NCBI GenBank assembly: GCA_031426735.1
Contig: JASJPK010000048.1
Location: forward strand, 62,001 to 126,000
Direction: 5' to 3'
Origin: PFJX01 sp031426735
Lineage (GTDB): Bacteria; Pseudomonadota; Gammaproteobacteria; Burkholderiales; Thiobacillaceae
DNA: 64,000 bases
Part shown: in pieces, positions 8,761 to 17,642 of the stretch
How the letters are laid out: every line of letters begins with the position of its first letter
How positions within the stretch are numbered: the stretch's first letter is position 1
Made by a program: the position numbers and the translations under genes
Notes under the pieces: generated by a model
Databases searched by the model: none
The model's input: only the letters and a program-made list of their open reading frames with translations
What the model was told of the DNA's origin: nothing

Positions 8761-8874
8761 GTTTTGCTGCCCAAAGTGCGCTGCGCCCATTGTAGGCCTG
8801 GGTTCGTCCAGTGGCGCTTCTGGTGAGCCAGCGAGCTTCTAAGCTGTCCGCACCGAAACCGTTGGAGACATGCC

Positions 8875-9060
8875 ATGAACCTCAGCCTCAGCCTCACGCT
8901 TTACCTCTCGCTCGGCCTCGCCCTGACCTTGTTGCGCCGCAGACAGGGTATGTCGGTCGGCGACGCGCTGTTCTGCGGCGGGTTCTGGCCGTTGGAACTG
9001 TTGCGGCGCTGGATCGATTTGCTGGTACGCAGTCTGTTTCATGCCGAAGCACGGCTGTAG
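8875..9060 (+). CDS. Small predicted membrane protein (61 aa)
   Basis: A short frame with a GGAGA ribosome-binding site 6 bp before the ATG. It encodes a Leu/Ser-rich membrane segment (about 3-20), RRR as a cytoplasmic anchor, and an amphipathic second half with CGGFWPLELLRRW. It stands alone between two minus-strand genes, so plus-strand expression would need its own promoter in 8761-8874. No family is recognised. The clean start site and membrane topology favour a real gene, but short length makes chance possible. Confidence 0.5.
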   Translation: MNLSLSLTLYLSLGLALTLLRRRQGMSVGDALFCGGFWPLELLRRWIDLLVRSLFHAEARL

Positions 9061-9141
9061 GGCGGGTATCCTTTCCCGCCGGTCCAACATCCGATTGCCG
9101 TTGCATCGACAGGCAGCAAGGGATTGCCGACTACCACTGCC

Positions 9142-10179
9142 TCAGGCCAACGCCGCCTGCGTGAAATCCGCCAGCAGTTTGGCGACGAAGGCTGCATCCA
9201 GATCGGAGGTGATGAACACGAAGCGGCTGCGCCGGTCGTCGTCCGGCCAGGCCGGCAGTTCGGCGGGCGGGTAGAGCATGTGCTGGACGGCATGCAGCAC
9301 GACCGGATTCGGCTTGCCTTTGACGTTGACCAGCGCCTTCATACGCAGCAGGTTCTGCGAACGGAACGCCTGCAACATGTCCAGTGCCGACTGCACGCCA
9401 TGCCATTCCAGCGGCTCGTCGAAACTGAGGCTGAAGGCACGGATGCGGTTGTCGTGCAATTCCGCTGGGGCCGGTTTCGCCTTGCCGCCCAACAGCGAAC
9501 GCGCCGCCGGTTGGTAGCGTTGATGCGCCAGCCATTGCAGCACATCCGGGTGCTTGTCGAGCGGGTTGAACAGGCCCAGATGGGTGACCTGCGCGGGGTC
9601 GACAATGCCGCTCAAAACGGTATGTATCGGCGCGGCCGGGTTGAGTTCGGCCAGGCGGGCCTTGATCGTTTCGATCTGTTCTGGCGTCGCCAGATCGGTC
9701 TTGGTCAGCAATAAACGATCCGCCACCGCCACCTGCCGCGCCGCCTCGAAATGCGCGTCCAGTTGCTGCGCGCCGAATACCGCGTCGACCGTGGTCACCA
9801 CGCCGTCGAGCTTGTGCCGCGCCGCCAGCCAGCGCTCGCTGAGCAGCGTGTCCAGGATCGGCGCCGGATCGGCGATGCCGGTGGTTTCGATGATGATGCG
9901 TTCGTATGGCGGCAGCTTGCCGCTCGCCCGCGCCATGTAGAGATTCTTCAGCGTCGGCGCCAGCGTGCCCTGAATCTGGCAGCAGACGCAGCCGCCGGAC
10001 AACAGCGCCAACGGCCCGCGGCTCTCTTCCAATAATTGATGGTCGAGGCCGATCTCGCCGAATTCGTTCATCACCACGGCGGTCAGTGGCAGATGGCGGA
10101 GCAGGTGGTTGAGCACGGTGGTCTTGCCGCTGCCGAGAAAGCCGGTGAGCAGCGTGACGGGGAGGAGTTCGGGAGTCAT
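9142..10179 (-). CDS. CobW/YjiA-family G3E GTPase (metallochaperone)
   Basis: A 345-residue COG0523 protein. Walker A GFLGSGKTTVLNHLL lies at the N terminus, the Walker B/switch region includes MNEFGEIGLDHQLL, and the CVCC metal-binding motif (family CxCC) sits in GGCVCCQIQGTL. TKTDLA is the guanine-specificity motif. The C-terminal CobW_C domain (about 240-330) contains the usual FSLSFDEPLEW segment. Members deliver Zn, Co or Fe to client enzymes. The client is not evident from neighbours. A His-rich metal-storage loop, common in zinc-responsive members, is not obvious. Confidence 0.92.
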   Translation of the reverse strand: MTPELLPVTLLTGFLGSGKTTVLNHLLRHLPLTAVVMNEFGEIGLDHQLLEESRGPLALLSGGCVCCQIQGTLAPTLKNLYMARASGKLPPYERIIIETTGIADPAPILDTLLSERWLAARHKLDGVVTTVDAVFGAQQLDAHFEAARQVAVADRLLLTKTDLATPEQIETIKARLAELNPAAPIHTVLSGIVDPAQVTHLGLFNPLDKHPDVLQWLAHQRYQPAARSLLGGKAKPAPAELHDNRIRAFSLSFDEPLEWHGVQSALDMLQAFRSQNLLRMKALVNVKGKPNPVVLHAVQHMLYPPAELPAWPDDDRRSRFVFITSDLDAAFVAKLLADFTQAALA

Positions 10180-10230
10180 GGCGAATATCGGGAAGCCGGG
10201 GCGGGATTCTACGCGGCGGCCATAAACAAA

Positions 10231-10253
10231 AAACCCCGCACCAGGCGGGGTTT
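10231..10253 (-). terminator. Intrinsic terminator downstream of the Fur-box PEP-CTERM gene
   Basis: Arms AAACCCCGC (10231-10239) and GCGGGGTTT (10245-10253) with a 5-nt loop. On the minus strand the hairpin is followed by TTTTTTGTTT, 21 bp beyond the stop of the gene at 10274-11017. Confidence 0.9.
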
Positions 10254-10273
10254 CGGGCGGGCTGTGCTATCCC

Positions 10274-11017
10274 TCAAGCTTTGCGACGTCGCGCCATGAA
10301 CCCGACCAAGCCAAGCCCGGCCAGCATCAATGCGTAGGTCTCGGGTTCAGGAACAACGGGGATGAAACCGTTTTTTTGAACCTGAGCGAATGCGCTAACC
10401 TGGCCGTCCATGTTTTCGTTAGTCAGGTTGATGAACGAGGCGTAGACCATTCCAGCATCGGTGATGAGGCTACCTGCTCCGGCGGCCCATGCGATCTTGC
10501 TGGTGCCTGCATGCTGGTTATCCAGGCCATTAAAACCGACACCATCCGCATTGATACCGGCCCATGCGTAAGCGTTGCCATTGATCGGCACATTCATGTC
10601 GATATAAGTGCTGGCGGCAATCGCGAAAGTGACCAGCGTATTGGCGGTCAGCGTGAAGTAACCATTTCGGTTGGCCTGGCCATAGGTATTCAAGATCGCC
10701 GGGGCGGTGCTGAAACTGGCAGAGAGGCCGTTTGCATCGGCCATCGCGGAGGTCCCGCCATCAACTGCGCTGAGCGAGGTGGTCCAATCGGCGCTGCTGT
10801 CGAAAACCCAGTTATTGGCGTTGACGTATGCATCCGTGGTGTTCGATGTCCAAGTCAACGCTGCAGTGATGTTATCCAGAGAATTCAAGTCGACGACATT
10901 GAATGTGAAGCTTGTCCAATCAATGGTTGCATACGCGCTGGCGGGAGCCGTGGCCGATGCCGGTGTCACTTGCAACATCAGGCTGGCAAGTAGAGCGGGG
11001 AGCAGCAGGCGTTTCAT
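10274..11017 (-). CDS. PEP-CTERM protein behind a Fur box
   Basis: A 247-residue exported protein. The start is at MKRLLLPALLASLML because AAGGGAA precedes it at good spacing; 13 extra upstream codons would run into the Fur box. The signal peptide ends near ASA. The body is rich in Ala/Asn/Thr and aromatic beta segments with no Cys and no known catalytic motif. The tail VVPEPETYALMLAGLGLVGF-MARRRKA is a canonical PEP-CTERM signal for exosortase processing. A near-perfect Fur-type palindrome lies 20 bp upstream of the start, so iron-dependent expression is likely. It is monocistronic with its own terminator. Function is unknown; an extracellular role in iron limitation is a guess from the operator alone. 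Confidence 0.88.
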   Translation of the reverse strand: MKRLLLPALLASLMLQVTPASATAPASAYATIDWTSFTFNVVDLNSLDNITAALTWTSNTTDAYVNANNWVFDSSADWTTSLSAVDGGTSAMADANGLSASFSTAPAILNTYGQANRNGYFTLTANTLVTFAIAASTYIDMNVPINGNAYAWAGINADGVGFNGLDNQHAGTSKIAWAAGAGSLITDAGMVYASFINLTNENMDGQVSAFAQVQKNGFIPVVPEPETYALMLAGLGLVGFMARRRKA

Positions 11018-11036
11018 AGGATTCCCTTGGGTAAGA

Positions 11037-11051
11037 TGATAATAATTATCA
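11037..11051 (-). promoter_or_regulatory. Predicted Fur box (7-1-7)
   Basis: TGATAAT-A-ATTATCA is a perfect 7-1-7 inverted repeat and equals the Fur consensus core. It lies 20 bp upstream of the ATG at 11017 within AT-rich DNA (11040-11240) that otherwise contains no gene. Fur-Fe(II) bound here would block transcription start. Confidence 0.75.
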
Positions 11052-11283
11052 AGCAATATTCAAGCCATCACACGCTGAATCAATCGGGCTGAATTGCCTT
11101 GAAAAATATATATCAGTTGAATCAATTGGTTACTGATCTGTTTTAAGGGCGGAAATATTGATTTCGGTAATAAATTAAATTAAGTCAAATTGGCTGCGAC
11201 AAGAATTGTAAAAAATTCCGACAACATTTGTCCGTTGTGTATTGTTCATCAGACATCTCGCCCGTCTGAATATCAATAGCGCC

Positions 11284-13002
11284 TCAATCAACTTCGACCA
11301 ACTCGATCAAATCCGCGCCATACGCGTTGGAACACGCGGTGGCAGTCTCGGCGCTGCGCTGTGTGCCGGTCTGGCTGCATTCCGGCGGTGCGGTTTCCTC
11401 GTCACCGTCGGCGACGATCTGGATGTTGCGCGCGGCAACCGGCGAGGCTGCCAGGCTGGAAAACGGCCCGGCGGCCTGCATGCCGAGGGCGGAGAAATCG
11501 CGCGGTTTGTCGCTCACCAGCACCAGCAATTGATCGCGTCCGGCCGGGCCGCCGGCGCGGAATGCCCAGCCGGGGCGCGGCAGGTTCCAGGTTTCATTGG
11601 CCTGCATCAGGTTACGGTCGTCCTTTTTGTTGGGGAACAGCATGTCGAACTGTTTGCCGTCGCTGCCCGCCATGAGCAGATACACATAGCCGGCATGGCT
11701 GCTTTCCAGGCTGAAGCGGATGCGGTCCTTGCCGACTTTGTACTCGGGTTTGTCGACGCTCAGACGCACCTGGCGGCGATTGTCACGGTTGGCGTGGATG
11801 TCCTTCAGCACGGCGGCCGCGTCCACCATTTTCGGCAGCTTGTCCGGCGTCGCGAGGACCATGTCGGTATTGCCGCTCAGCATCGGATGTTGCGGGCTGA
11901 AGGCGGTGTTGCCTTGCATGAGATGTTCGATGCGCGGTTGCGCGCAGGCCAGAATTTCACGCGCCGAAAGTCCGCCCGAGGCATCCGCGTCGTCGGCTTC
12001 GCCGGCCAGGCAGTCGAGCCAGGCACGGCTGGCGAGGCCGCCGCGCTGGCTGTCGTCGAGTGCGGTTTCATCTGGCTGCGCGGCGGCGATCAGGACGAAA
12101 TTGGCTTTGTTGCGCCCCGCTTCGGTGGAAATCAGGCCGCGCGTCAATGCATTGATCGGGTGCTCGCAGGTCTTGGCAGCGGCTGCATTCGCGGCTTTGG
12201 CACTGAACTGGCCGGCGTTACGCAATTTGATGCCGCCGGCATGTGCGGCATCAAGGAACATCACCACGCGGCGGGCTTTGGCTGTGAGGCGTTGCAGGCG
12301 TTGTTCCAGTTCGCTATCCAGCAGCGCTTCGCCATCGACGCTCAACAAGGCTTCGGCGCAGCGTTTTTCGCCGGACTCCGTGGTGAACTGGCGGACGCCG
12401 TGGCCGGAGTAATAGAGGAACACTTCATCGTTCGGCAGCACGCGCGCTTCCAGGCCATCCAGCGCTGATCGCAGGCCGGCCAGCGTCAGCGCAGCGTCGT
12501 TCAAGGCGGTGATATTCGCTTCCGGCACGCTCAGCGCGCGTGCCATCAGCACGGCGCTGTCGGCGTCGTGCGCAACGCCTGGCAGAGGCGGGATGCCATT
12601 GCGGTATTCGCCGATGCTCAGGATCAAGGCATGCGCCGAAGCGCGCGGCGGCTGCAGGCTGCGCAGCCCGGCGACGCTGGTGAAACGCTGGTCGCGTTCC
12701 TGTTTGAACAAGGCTTGCAGGCTGTGCGACGAGATTGCGTTCGAGCGGACATCGCGCAGCGCCAGCAGGCGCAGCCAACCTTCGCGACCTTGCCCGCGCA
12801 CCCGGGTCCAGCCGCCGCGCCGCTCCAGAATTTCGACCTGGGTTTTGGCGGCGAGATGCATCACCGTGGGCGCCCGCGCATCGGGGCTGGCCAGCAGAAA
12901 TTGCGCGCGCACCAATTCGGCCGCGCCGGCCGGAACAAGCATCGCCCAGCCGAGTAGCAGGCAGCGCATCAAGAAAGCGATCGATTTCCAGTATGTCAGC
13001 AT
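11284..13002 (-). CDS. Exported pseudocaspase (peptidase C14 fold) with SH3-like and DUF4384 domains
   Basis: A 572-residue protein. The N terminus is a signal peptide or anchor ending near VPAGAAE (about 28). Residues 30-82 resemble a bacterial SH3 domain. Residues about 122-370 form a caspase p20-like domain: HALILSIGEY, a LYYSGHG loop with His201, then FLDAAHAGG. In active C14 peptidases the last motif is DACHSG, so the catalytic Cys is replaced by Ala253 (codon GCA at 12244-12246). Residues about 411-500 are DUF4384-like (VDKPEYKVGKDRIRF, GYVYLL, FPN). With His kept and Cys lost it should be non-proteolytic: a scaffold, ligand-binding or decoy protein. It is divergent from an intact TPR-CHAT gene across 65 bp. 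RBS GGGGGAA precedes the ATG. Confidence 0.88.
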   Translation of the reverse strand: MLTYWKSIAFLMRCLLLGWAMLVPAGAAELVRAQFLLASPDARAPTVMHLAAKTQVEILERRGGWTRVRGQGREGWLRLLALRDVRSNAISSHSLQALFKQERDQRFTSVAGLRSLQPPRASAHALILSIGEYRNGIPPLPGVAHDADSAVLMARALSVPEANITALNDAALTLAGLRSALDGLEARVLPNDEVFLYYSGHGVRQFTTESGEKRCAEALLSVDGEALLDSELEQRLQRLTAKARRVVMFLDAAHAGGIKLRNAGQFSAKAANAAAAKTCEHPINALTRGLISTEAGRNKANFVLIAAAQPDETALDDSQRGGLASRAWLDCLAGEADDADASGGLSAREILACAQPRIEHLMQGNTAFSPQHPMLSGNTDMVLATPDKLPKMVDAAAVLKDIHANRDNRRQVRLSVDKPEYKVGKDRIRFSLESSHAGYVYLLMAGSDGKQFDMLFPNKKDDRNLMQANETWNLPRPGWAFRAGGPAGRDQLLVLVSDKPRDFSALGMQAAGPFSSLAASPVAARNIQIVADGDEETAPPECSQTGTQRSAETATACSNAYGADLIELVEVD

Positions 13003-13019
13003 GAAATTCCCCCGAGAAT

Positions 13020-13034
13020 GGCTAAAGTTTAGCC
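13020..13034. promoter_or_regulatory. Dyad between divergent pseudocaspase and CHAT genes
   Basis: GGCTAAA-G-TTTAGCC is a perfect 7-1-7 inverted repeat in the 65-bp region between the two start codons (13003-13067). Its position, 18 bp from one start and 34 bp from the other, fits a shared operator. The binding protein is unknown; no regulator gene is adjacent. Confidence 0.45.
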
Positions 13035-13067
13035 TGCACTTTGCCGCGCGCCGGTATGGGGTCGCCG

Positions 13068-15953
13068 ATGAATTCGTTTCGTTATTTCCTGTTCGTGATT
13101 TGTCTGGTCCCCGTCTTGGCGTGGGGCCAGTCGCAAGACATTGCGGCTTTGAACAAGCAGACGCTGGAGCTGTTGCAGAACGGCCAATCGATTGCCGCGG
13201 AACCGCTGGCGCGACAGGCCATCGCCGTGGCGGAGGCGCTGCCGGCTGGAAGGGGGCGTGAAAAATTGCTGCCCATCGCCCAGCAACGCCTGGGCCTGGC
13301 TTTGCGGCAGCAAGGCCGTTTTGCCGAAGCCGAACTGATCCTGCGCGAAGCCCTGCTCGGCGCTGAACGCGGCCATGGCTATGCCTCGCGCCTGGCGATC
13401 AAAACGCAAATCCACCTGGGCCAGGCCTTGCAGGCGCAAGGCCGTTATGCCGAGGCCGACAAGCAATTGCGTGAAGCGGTTGCGCGCGCGCCGGCGCCCA
13501 AAGACGACGAGACGCTGGATGCCTGGCTGGACGCGCACACGCGCCTGGGCCGTCTGCAAATGCTGAGCGGCAACGAGGCGGAGGCGGAAACGCTGTTGAC
13601 CGCCGTCTGGGAAAAAGCGGCGGCCGCCACCGACCGGCAAGCCCGCCGCTGGCGCCAGCATGCGGCCGATGGTCTGGTCATGCTGCGGCATCGCCAGGGG
13701 CGTCATGCCGAGGGCGAAAACTACGCCCGCGCTTCCGCCGAACAAGCGCCTGCCGCCTGGGGCGAACGCCATCCGGTGACGCTGGATGCCTACACCAACC
13801 TGGGCCAAACGCTGCTCAAGCTGAACCAGCTGGACGAAGCCGAAGTCTGGTTGCGCCGCGCCATCGACATCGCCGAATCCCTGGCGGGACAGGACTACGG
13901 CATTTCGTCGAAACCCTTCCGCGTGCTGGGGCAGGTGCTGGCAAGCAAAAATCAGCCGGAAGCTGCCGAAGCGATGTTCAACCGCGCCATGGCCGCCGCC
14001 GCGACCGGCGCGAATGCCGAAGTGCAGCTTTTTACGCTGCGTGCCTACGGCCGTTTTTTGATGCAGCAGAACCGGCCGGAAGCCGCATTGCCGCTCTACC
14101 AACGCGCGGTCGAGCAGGCCGACCGCCTGTTCGCGCTGTCGCGCGGGCTCGACGATGCCGCGCGCGAAAACAAGGTCGCGCTACTGCGCCCGATCTATGG
14201 CGAGGCGATCAACAACCGGGTGCGGCTGGATGAAAAAGCTCCCGGCCAGGGGCATGACCGCGCCGCCTTGATCGACGTGGCGCGCACGCAAAGCCGGCTG
14301 TTCACCGAAATGTTGCGCACTGCCGACGTGGCGCGTCTGGCCGGCGACGATGCCTTTCTGCAACTGAAAGCGCAGCGCGACGCCCTGCTCAACCGCCTCG
14401 ATGAAATGCACCGTCGCCTCAGCATGACCGCGCGGGTCTACGCCAGCGGCGCAGCCATCCAGCCGGCCAAACCGATCGACGATCCGTACATCCTGGCGCG
14501 TTGGCAGAAGGATGTGGCGGCGCAACAGCGCGCGCTGCAGCAGGCGGAAAGCGAGCGAGCCGCAGTCGAAACGCACTTGTGGCGCGACTACCCGCGTTAT
14601 ATGGAGCTGGAAGAACCGCGTTCGCTCTCGCTGCCGGATCTGCAAAAGGTGCTGCGCCCGCACGAAACGCTGTTGGCCTACTTCCGCCTGAAGCAGCAAC
14701 TGCTGATCTTTCTGATCGGCCGCGACGATTTTCAGTTGCTCCGCGTGCCGGTCAAACGCGACGAGCTCGACCGCCTGGTAGCGCTTGTGCGCCAACCGAT
14801 GGAGTCCGGCGGCCACCTGGATGCCTTGAGCAAACTCGATCCGTCTGCGCTCAACCGGCTCTACGACCTGTTGCTCAAACCGGTGCAGGACAAACTGCCG
14901 GCCAACGGGCGCGTGTTGCTGGTTGGCGATGGACCGCTCTATACCTTGCCGTTCGAAATGCTGGTGACGCACTGGAGCGAAGCCGATCAAAAATCTTTTG
15001 CCGGTGCGAAAAAAGCAGATCTTTCCCAATACGGCAGGCTCGACTACGCCGGCGCGCACTGGCGTTTTTCCTACTTGCCCAGCCTCGCCACGCTGGCGAT
15101 TCAACGCGCCGCCGCCAAGCGGGAATCCAGCCAAGGCGGCCAGAGCCTGGTGGCTTTCGCCGATCCGGTATTCGAGTCCGCCGAACAGACACCGAGCGCC
15201 GCCACACGGGCGGTGCTGCATGATCTGGGTGTCTTGCGCAGCGGTCGCATCAGCATTCCGCGCTTGCCGGAAACCGCCGATGAAGTCACCGCCGTGGCGA
15301 AAATTCTCGGTGGTGAACAGCAACTGTATTTGCGCGCAGCGGCACAGGAATCCCGCGTGAAACAGAGCGATCTGGCGCGCACGCGCTACCTACACTTCGC
15401 CACCCACGGCCTGCTCGGTGGCGAATTTGCCCAACTCAAAGGCTACGCCGACGAGGTTGACGCTGCCGAGAACGGCAGCCGCACGCGAAATCTGGTCTTG
15501 CTGGATGACGCCGAAGCCGTCCCCGTCGCTGCGCCCAGCAAAGGCCAGCCGGCGCTGGTGCTGACCCTGGTCGGCGATCTTGCCGGCGAGGACGGCCTGC
15601 TCACCATGAGCGAAGTGATGGGCCTCAAGATGAACGCCGATCTGGTCGTGCTGTCGGCCTGCAACACCGCCGGCGAACGCGTCGAAGCGCGCAACGGCGA
15701 AGGCTTCGCCGGCCTCACCCGCGCCTTCATGCATGCCGGGGCGCGCGGCCTGCTGGTGTCGCACTGGAGCGTCGAAAGCCTGGCCACGCGCGACCTGATC
15801 ACCGATTTCTTCCGGCGCCAGAAAGCGGGTGCGGCCACCCCGGCTGCGCTGGTGGCGGCACAGGCGGCGATTCGAAACAGCCGCGACGAAGGGCTGCGGG
15901 TATCGCGCGCGCATCCGTTCTTCTGGGCGCCGTTCGTGCACGTGGGCGATTGA
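13068..15953 (+). CDS. Exported TPR-CHAT protein (caspase-clan protease)
   Basis: A 961-residue protein. The ATG at 13068 is chosen because it begins a signal peptide (MNSFRYFLFVICLVPVLAWG); nine upstream codons are not signal-like. Residues about 25-390 carry repeated TPR helices with A-x-LA-x-QA and G-x-F-AEAE patterns. Residues about 600-955 form a CHAT domain, a caspase relative: HFATHGLLGG contains His780 and VVLSACNTAG contains Cys865, so the catalytic dyad is complete; VSHWSVES and the C-terminal HPFFWAPFVHVGD are also typical. Bacterial TPR-CHAT proteins are proteases in several systems, including the type III-E CRISPR partner, but this one is exported and has no Cas neighbour. The divergent pseudocaspase is the obvious partner candidate. 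Confidence 0.93.
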   Translation: MNSFRYFLFVICLVPVLAWGQSQDIAALNKQTLELLQNGQSIAAEPLARQAIAVAEALPAGRGREKLLPIAQQRLGLALRQQGRFAEAELILREALLGAERGHGYASRLAIKTQIHLGQALQAQGRYAEADKQLREAVARAPAPKDDETLDAWLDAHTRLGRLQMLSGNEAEAETLLTAVWEKAAAATDRQARRWRQHAADGLVMLRHRQGRHAEGENYARASAEQAPAAWGERHPVTLDAYTNLGQTLLKLNQLDEAEVWLRRAIDIAESLAGQDYGISSKPFRVLGQVLASKNQPEAAEAMFNRAMAAAATGANAEVQLFTLRAYGRFLMQQNRPEAALPLYQRAVEQADRLFALSRGLDDAARENKVALLRPIYGEAINNRVRLDEKAPGQGHDRAALIDVARTQSRLFTEMLRTADVARLAGDDAFLQLKAQRDALLNRLDEMHRRLSMTARVYASGAAIQPAKPIDDPYILARWQKDVAAQQRALQQAESERAAVETHLWRDYPRYMELEEPRSLSLPDLQKVLRPHETLLAYFRLKQQLLIFLIGRDDFQLLRVPVKRDELDRLVALVRQPMESGGHLDALSKLDPSALNRLYDLLLKPVQDKLPANGRVLLVGDGPLYTLPFEMLVTHWSEADQKSFAGAKKADLSQYGRLDYAGAHWRFSYLPSLATLAIQRAAAKRESSQGGQSLVAFADPVFESAEQTPSAATRAVLHDLGVLRSGRISIPRLPETADEVTAVAKILGGEQQLYLRAAAQESRVKQSDLARTRYLHFATHGLLGGEFAQLKGYADEVDAAENGSRTRNLVLLDDAEAVPVAAPSKGQPALVLTLVGDLAGEDGLLTMSEVMGLKMNADLVVLSACNTAGERVEARNGEGFAGLTRAFMHAGARGLLVSHWSVESLATRDLITDFFRRQKAGAATPAALVAAQAAIRNSRDEGLRVSRAHPFFWAPFVHVGD

Positions 15954-15974
15954 ATAGCCGGTAATCGCGCATTC

Positions 15975-16041
15975 GTAGGAGCGCCTTCTAAGGCGCGATT
16001 GCAGTAGGCATCAAAAGCATCGCGCCTTGGAAGGCGCTCCT
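15975..16041. repeat. REP pair, family 1
   Basis: The left unit has a GTAG head at 15975 and one change in the hairpin loop region (TTCTAAGG); the right unit is inverted and ends CTCCTGTG, so its head has decayed from CTAC. It sits between two plus-strand genes. Confidence 0.85.
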
Positions 16042-16133
16042 GTGCATGGTGTCCAGGATCAATGCGCGTGGCGCACCCTCCCTATTCCAGCCAAAATTCG
16101 GCCCCAACCTGATTTTCCAACTGCATTCCCCCC

Positions 16134-17627
16134 ATGAATTCCGCCTCCATCCACCGTCTCATCGCCGTCCTTTTTCTCGGCTTCGCCTCCGGCCTGCCGC
16201 TGGCCCTGACCGGCCAGGCCATGCAAGCCTGGTTGACGGTGGATGGCGTCGATATCGCCACCATCGGTTTTCTTGGTCTGGTCGGCATTCCCTACACCTT
16301 CAAATTCCTCTGGGCGCCGTTGATGGATCGCTTCGAGCCGCCGTTTCTCGGACGGCGGCGCGGCTGGCTGGTGTTGACGCAACTGATGCTGGCAGCGGTG
16401 CTGTTCTGGATGGCAACCGTTTCGCCGAAGGACACCCCGTTCCTGTTCGCGGCGGCGGCGGTGCTGGTGGCATTTTTCTCCGCCTCGCAGGACGTGGTGA
16501 TCGACGCCTACCGGACGGACGTGCTGCCGGCGAACGAACGCGGCCTGGGCTCTTCGCTGGCGGTGTTCGGCTACCGGCTGGCGATGATCCTGTCCGGCGG
16601 CATCGCGCTGATCTGGGCCGACCAATGGGGCAGTTGGGGTGCGGTTTACCGGGTCATGGCGGGCATCTTCGTTGCCGCCGCCGTGGTGTCGCTGCTGACC
16701 TTGCCACGCGTCGGCAGCACCTCGAAAGCGCTCGATTCCGATCCGACGCGGGAGGTGCTCGGCTTTCTCGCCCTGCTCGCCGGCGTGATTGCCGGCGCGT
16801 TTCTCAGCCGCTGGGCGTTGATGGCGGCGGGGTTGAACCCGGACGATCCGAACAAGTGGATACGTCTGATCTTCGTGCTCGCCGGCATCGTCTGCGCCTT
16901 GCCGCTGGGCGGTTGGGCAGCGCGGAAAGTGGGCTTCGAGACGCTGAATCGCTCGCTTTCCAGCTATTTCGCGCAGCCCGGCGCCTGGGCGTTTCTGCTG
17001 CTGATCGTGCTTTACAAACTGTCCGATGCCTTCGCCGGCAGCCTGACCACCGTGTTCCTGATCAAGGGCATGGCGTTCAGCCAGGCCGAGGTCGGCATCG
17101 TCAACAAGATCATCGGCATCTGGCTGACCATCTTCGGTGCCTTGCTGGCCGGCGCGCTGATGCTGCGCATGAGTTTGTTCCGTGCCCTGCTGATCTTCGG
17201 CGTGCTGCAGATGGTGGCCAACTTCGGCTTCTGGTCGCTTGCCGTGCTGGGCAAGGGTGCCTGGGGCAGTTTCACGTTGGCGCCGTTCGACTGGGGCTTC
17301 GTCGCGATCAATGTGCCGGCCGAGATCGACGGCCTGCTGATGTTCGCCATCGCCGCCGAGAACATCACCAGCGGCATGGGTACCGCCGCCTTCGTCGCCC
17401 TGCTGATGAGCCTGTGCAACAGCCGCTTCAGCGCCACCCACTACGCCCTGCTCTCGGCGCTGGCCGCGGTCGGCCGCATCTACGTCAGCCCCCTGGCCGG
17501 CGTGCTGTCCGAATCCATCGGCTGGCCGGCATTCTTCGTGCTGGCCGTGGTGCTAGGCCTGCCAGGCATTTACATGGTGTGGCGTATGCGCGCGGCGATC
17601 CACGCGTTGAACGGCAGCGAACGTTGA
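16134..17627 (+). CDS. ampG: AmpG-like muropeptide permease (MFS)
   Basis: A 497-residue inner-membrane transporter with about 12-14 hydrophobic segments. The N-terminal signature GFASGLPLALTGQAMQAWL, the YTFKFLWAPLMDRF motif with GRRRGW, and ASQDVVIDAYRTDVL are hallmarks of AmpG. AmpG imports GlcNAc-anhydroMurNAc peptides for cell-wall recycling and, where ampR/ampC exist, supplies the beta-lactamase inducer. No ampC or recycling enzyme is nearby. The length is typical for the longer gammaproteobacterial/betaproteobacterial type. Confidence 0.93.
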   Translation: MNSASIHRLIAVLFLGFASGLPLALTGQAMQAWLTVDGVDIATIGFLGLVGIPYTFKFLWAPLMDRFEPPFLGRRRGWLVLTQLMLAAVLFWMATVSPKDTPFLFAAAAVLVAFFSASQDVVIDAYRTDVLPANERGLGSSLAVFGYRLAMILSGGIALIWADQWGSWGAVYRVMAGIFVAAAVVSLLTLPRVGSTSKALDSDPTREVLGFLALLAGVIAGAFLSRWALMAAGLNPDDPNKWIRLIFVLAGIVCALPLGGWAARKVGFETLNRSLSSYFAQPGAWAFLLLIVLYKLSDAFAGSLTTVFLIKGMAFSQAEVGIVNKIIGIWLTIFGALLAGALMLRMSLFRALLIFGVLQMVANFGFWSLAVLGKGAWGSFTLAPFDWGFVAINVPAEIDGLLMFAIAAENITSGMGTAAFVALLMSLCNSRFSATHYALLSALAAVGRIYVSPLAGVLSESIGWPAFFVLAVVLGLPGIYMVWRMRAAIHALNGSER

Positions 17628-17642
17628 GCCGGGGCTTGCCGT

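Noticed and set aside
11040..11240. AT-rich stretch upstream of the Fur-box gene as a mobile-element scar
   Set aside because: No inverted ends, direct repeats or transposase remains; it is more simply a promoter region.
13029..15323. Minus-strand long frames opposite the CHAT gene
   Set aside because: They are antisense shadows of the TPR-CHAT reading frame; compositions are His/Gln/Arg-rich, and no signal or motif is seen.
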